This document shows positions 5,495-6,115 of a stretch of 6,115 nt of DNA, one piece after another. The notes beneath the pieces are model-generated. The model was not told the DNA's origin. It worked only from the letters and a program-made list of their open reading frames with translations, and searched no databases. Numbering within the stretch: the stretch's first letter is position 1; every line of letters begins with the position of its first letter. The stretch lies in the NCBI GenBank assembly GCA_945957495.1, contig CAMFLG010000207.1, positions 1-6,115 on the forward strand, written 5' to 3'. The DNA comes from an uncultured Pseudorhodobacter sp. (GTDB lineage: Bacteria; Pseudomonadota; Alphaproteobacteria; Rhodobacterales; Rhodobacteraceae). Position numbers and translations under genes: made by a program.

Positions 5495-6115
5495 TTAGGG
5501 GCGGCTGATCTGGCCACCGCCGACGGCTGCGGGCACGCCGGTGGTGCTGCGGCAAGAGGTGGGCAGGCCGTAGGCCACGCGGGCGGCGAGGTGGGCGAAG
5601 GCTTGCGCCTCTAACATATCGCCGTTCAGACCCACGGATTCAATCGAGTCTACCGGAAGGCCGAGGCGGTGGCTGAGTTCGGCCATCATCGTGGCATTGT
5701 GCCGCCCGCCACCGGTGACAAGCAGGCGGCTGATCGGGCGGGGGAAATGTTCGGTGCCCTTGGCGACACTCGCGGCGGCGATGGCGGTCAGGGTGGCGGC
5801 GGCATCGGCATTCGAGAGTTTATGTGTTTTCTTCAGAAAGTTCTGGAAGTCATTGCGATCCAAGGATTTTGGCGGAATCTTGTGGAAATATGGCAGGGCG
5901 AGAAAGGCCCTTACAAGGCCCTCATCCACCCGGCCTTGGGCGGCCAGCGCACCGCCTTCGTCGCAGCTTTGGCCCAGCCGGATGCGCATCATGTCGTTGA
6001 TCGGCGCATTGGCGGGGCCGGTATCAAAGGCCAAGAGCGCGCCTGCGGTTTCCGGGGCGGGCTGGCTGGGATCAATCCAGGTCAGATTGCCGACGCCGCC
6101 CAGATTGAGGATGGC
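5495..6115 (-). CDS. anmK: anhydro-N-acetylmuramic acid kinase, C-terminal part (cut by window edge)
   Basis: AnmK uses ATP to open and phosphorylate 1,6-anhydro-N-acetylmuramic acid to MurNAc-6-phosphate, a cytoplasmic step of peptidoglycan recycling. The visible 206 residues are the C-terminal part of a protein normally around 370 residues; the frame is open through base 6115, so the start lies outside. The TTG at 6034 is an internal Leu codon, not the start, because family sequence continues upstream (ILNLGGVGNLTWID). Numbering from the edge, AFDTGPANAPIND at 29-41 holds the Asp thought to be the catalytic base, LLVTGGGRHNATMM at 131-144 is the nucleotide-binding ASKHA block, and GLNGDMLEAQAFAHLAAR at 162-179 plus TTGVP at 191-195 are the family C-terminal signature. 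Most members read DTGPGN where this has DTGPAN, a mild substitution. It converges with rarD, with a hairpin-rich spacer between them. Confidence 0.95.
   Translation of the reverse strand, partial: AILNLGGVGNLTWIDPSQPAPETAGALLAFDTGPANAPINDMMRIRLGQSCDEGGALAAQGRVDEGLVRAFLALPYFHKIPPKSLDRNDFQNFLKKTHKLSNADAAATLTAIAAASVAKGTEHFPRPISRLLVTGGGRHNATMMAELSHRLGLPVDSIESVGLNGDMLEAQAFAHLAARVAYGLPTSCRSTTGVPAAVGGGQISRP

Noticed and set aside
6032..6034. TTG as a start codon giving a 179-residue anmK product
   Set aside because: The reading frame continues to the window edge with conserved AnmK sequence, so this is an internal Leu codon of a gene cut by the window.
1..6115. A novel defence, mobile or biosynthetic system
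   Set aside because: All seven coding genes fall into known housekeeping or common accessory families, with no mobile-element signs, unusual composition block or unknown multi-gene cluster.

Overview
The window looks like chromosomal core DNA of a high-GC alphaproteobacterium, most likely Rhodobacteraceae (Rhodobacterales). This rests on the strong GC bias at third codon positions, on the Fur/Mur, enolase and AnmK sequences, which read like Rhodobacter/Roseobacter-type proteins from memory, and on an intergenic element (GGGGCTCTGCCCC ... CCCCGGAGTATTT) that I recall as frequent downstream of genes in that family. No database search was possible, so the placement is an inference. I see no insertion sequence, phage gene, CRISPR array, tRNA or rRNA.

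Layout. The left part (8-2637, + strand) holds a Fur-family regulator of the Fur/Mur type (possibly cut at its N-terminus by the window edge), a DMT/EamA transporter that follows after 3 bases, and, 62 bases further on, a complete enolase gene (eno) with a good Shine-Dalgarno sequence and an intrinsic terminator. The middle part is a divergent pair separated by only 55 bases: a DAO-type FAD-dependent oxidoreductase on the - strand (2741-3811) and a DUF985/cupin_5 protein on the + strand (3867-4280). The oxidoreductase is convergent with eno. The right part holds rarD (4448-5353, + strand), a second and unrelated EamA-type transporter with an elaborate leader, and the C-terminal part of anmK (5495-6115, - strand), which runs off the right edge. 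rarD and anmK converge on a 141-base spacer packed with hairpins.

How the genes work together. Only fur and the DMT transporter look like a tight operon, and eno may be read through from them. The rest are ordinary housekeeping or accessory metabolic genes: glycolysis (eno), peptidoglycan recycling (anmK), oxidation of an unknown amine or amino acid (DAO family), a sugar-binding-fold cupin of unknown function, and two metabolite or drug exporters. I did not find a new multi-gene system. The parts that deserve a second look are non-coding: the chain of short-loop hairpins between rarD and anmK, the hairpin that covers the rarD ribosome-binding site, and a helically phased direct repeat upstream of rarD.
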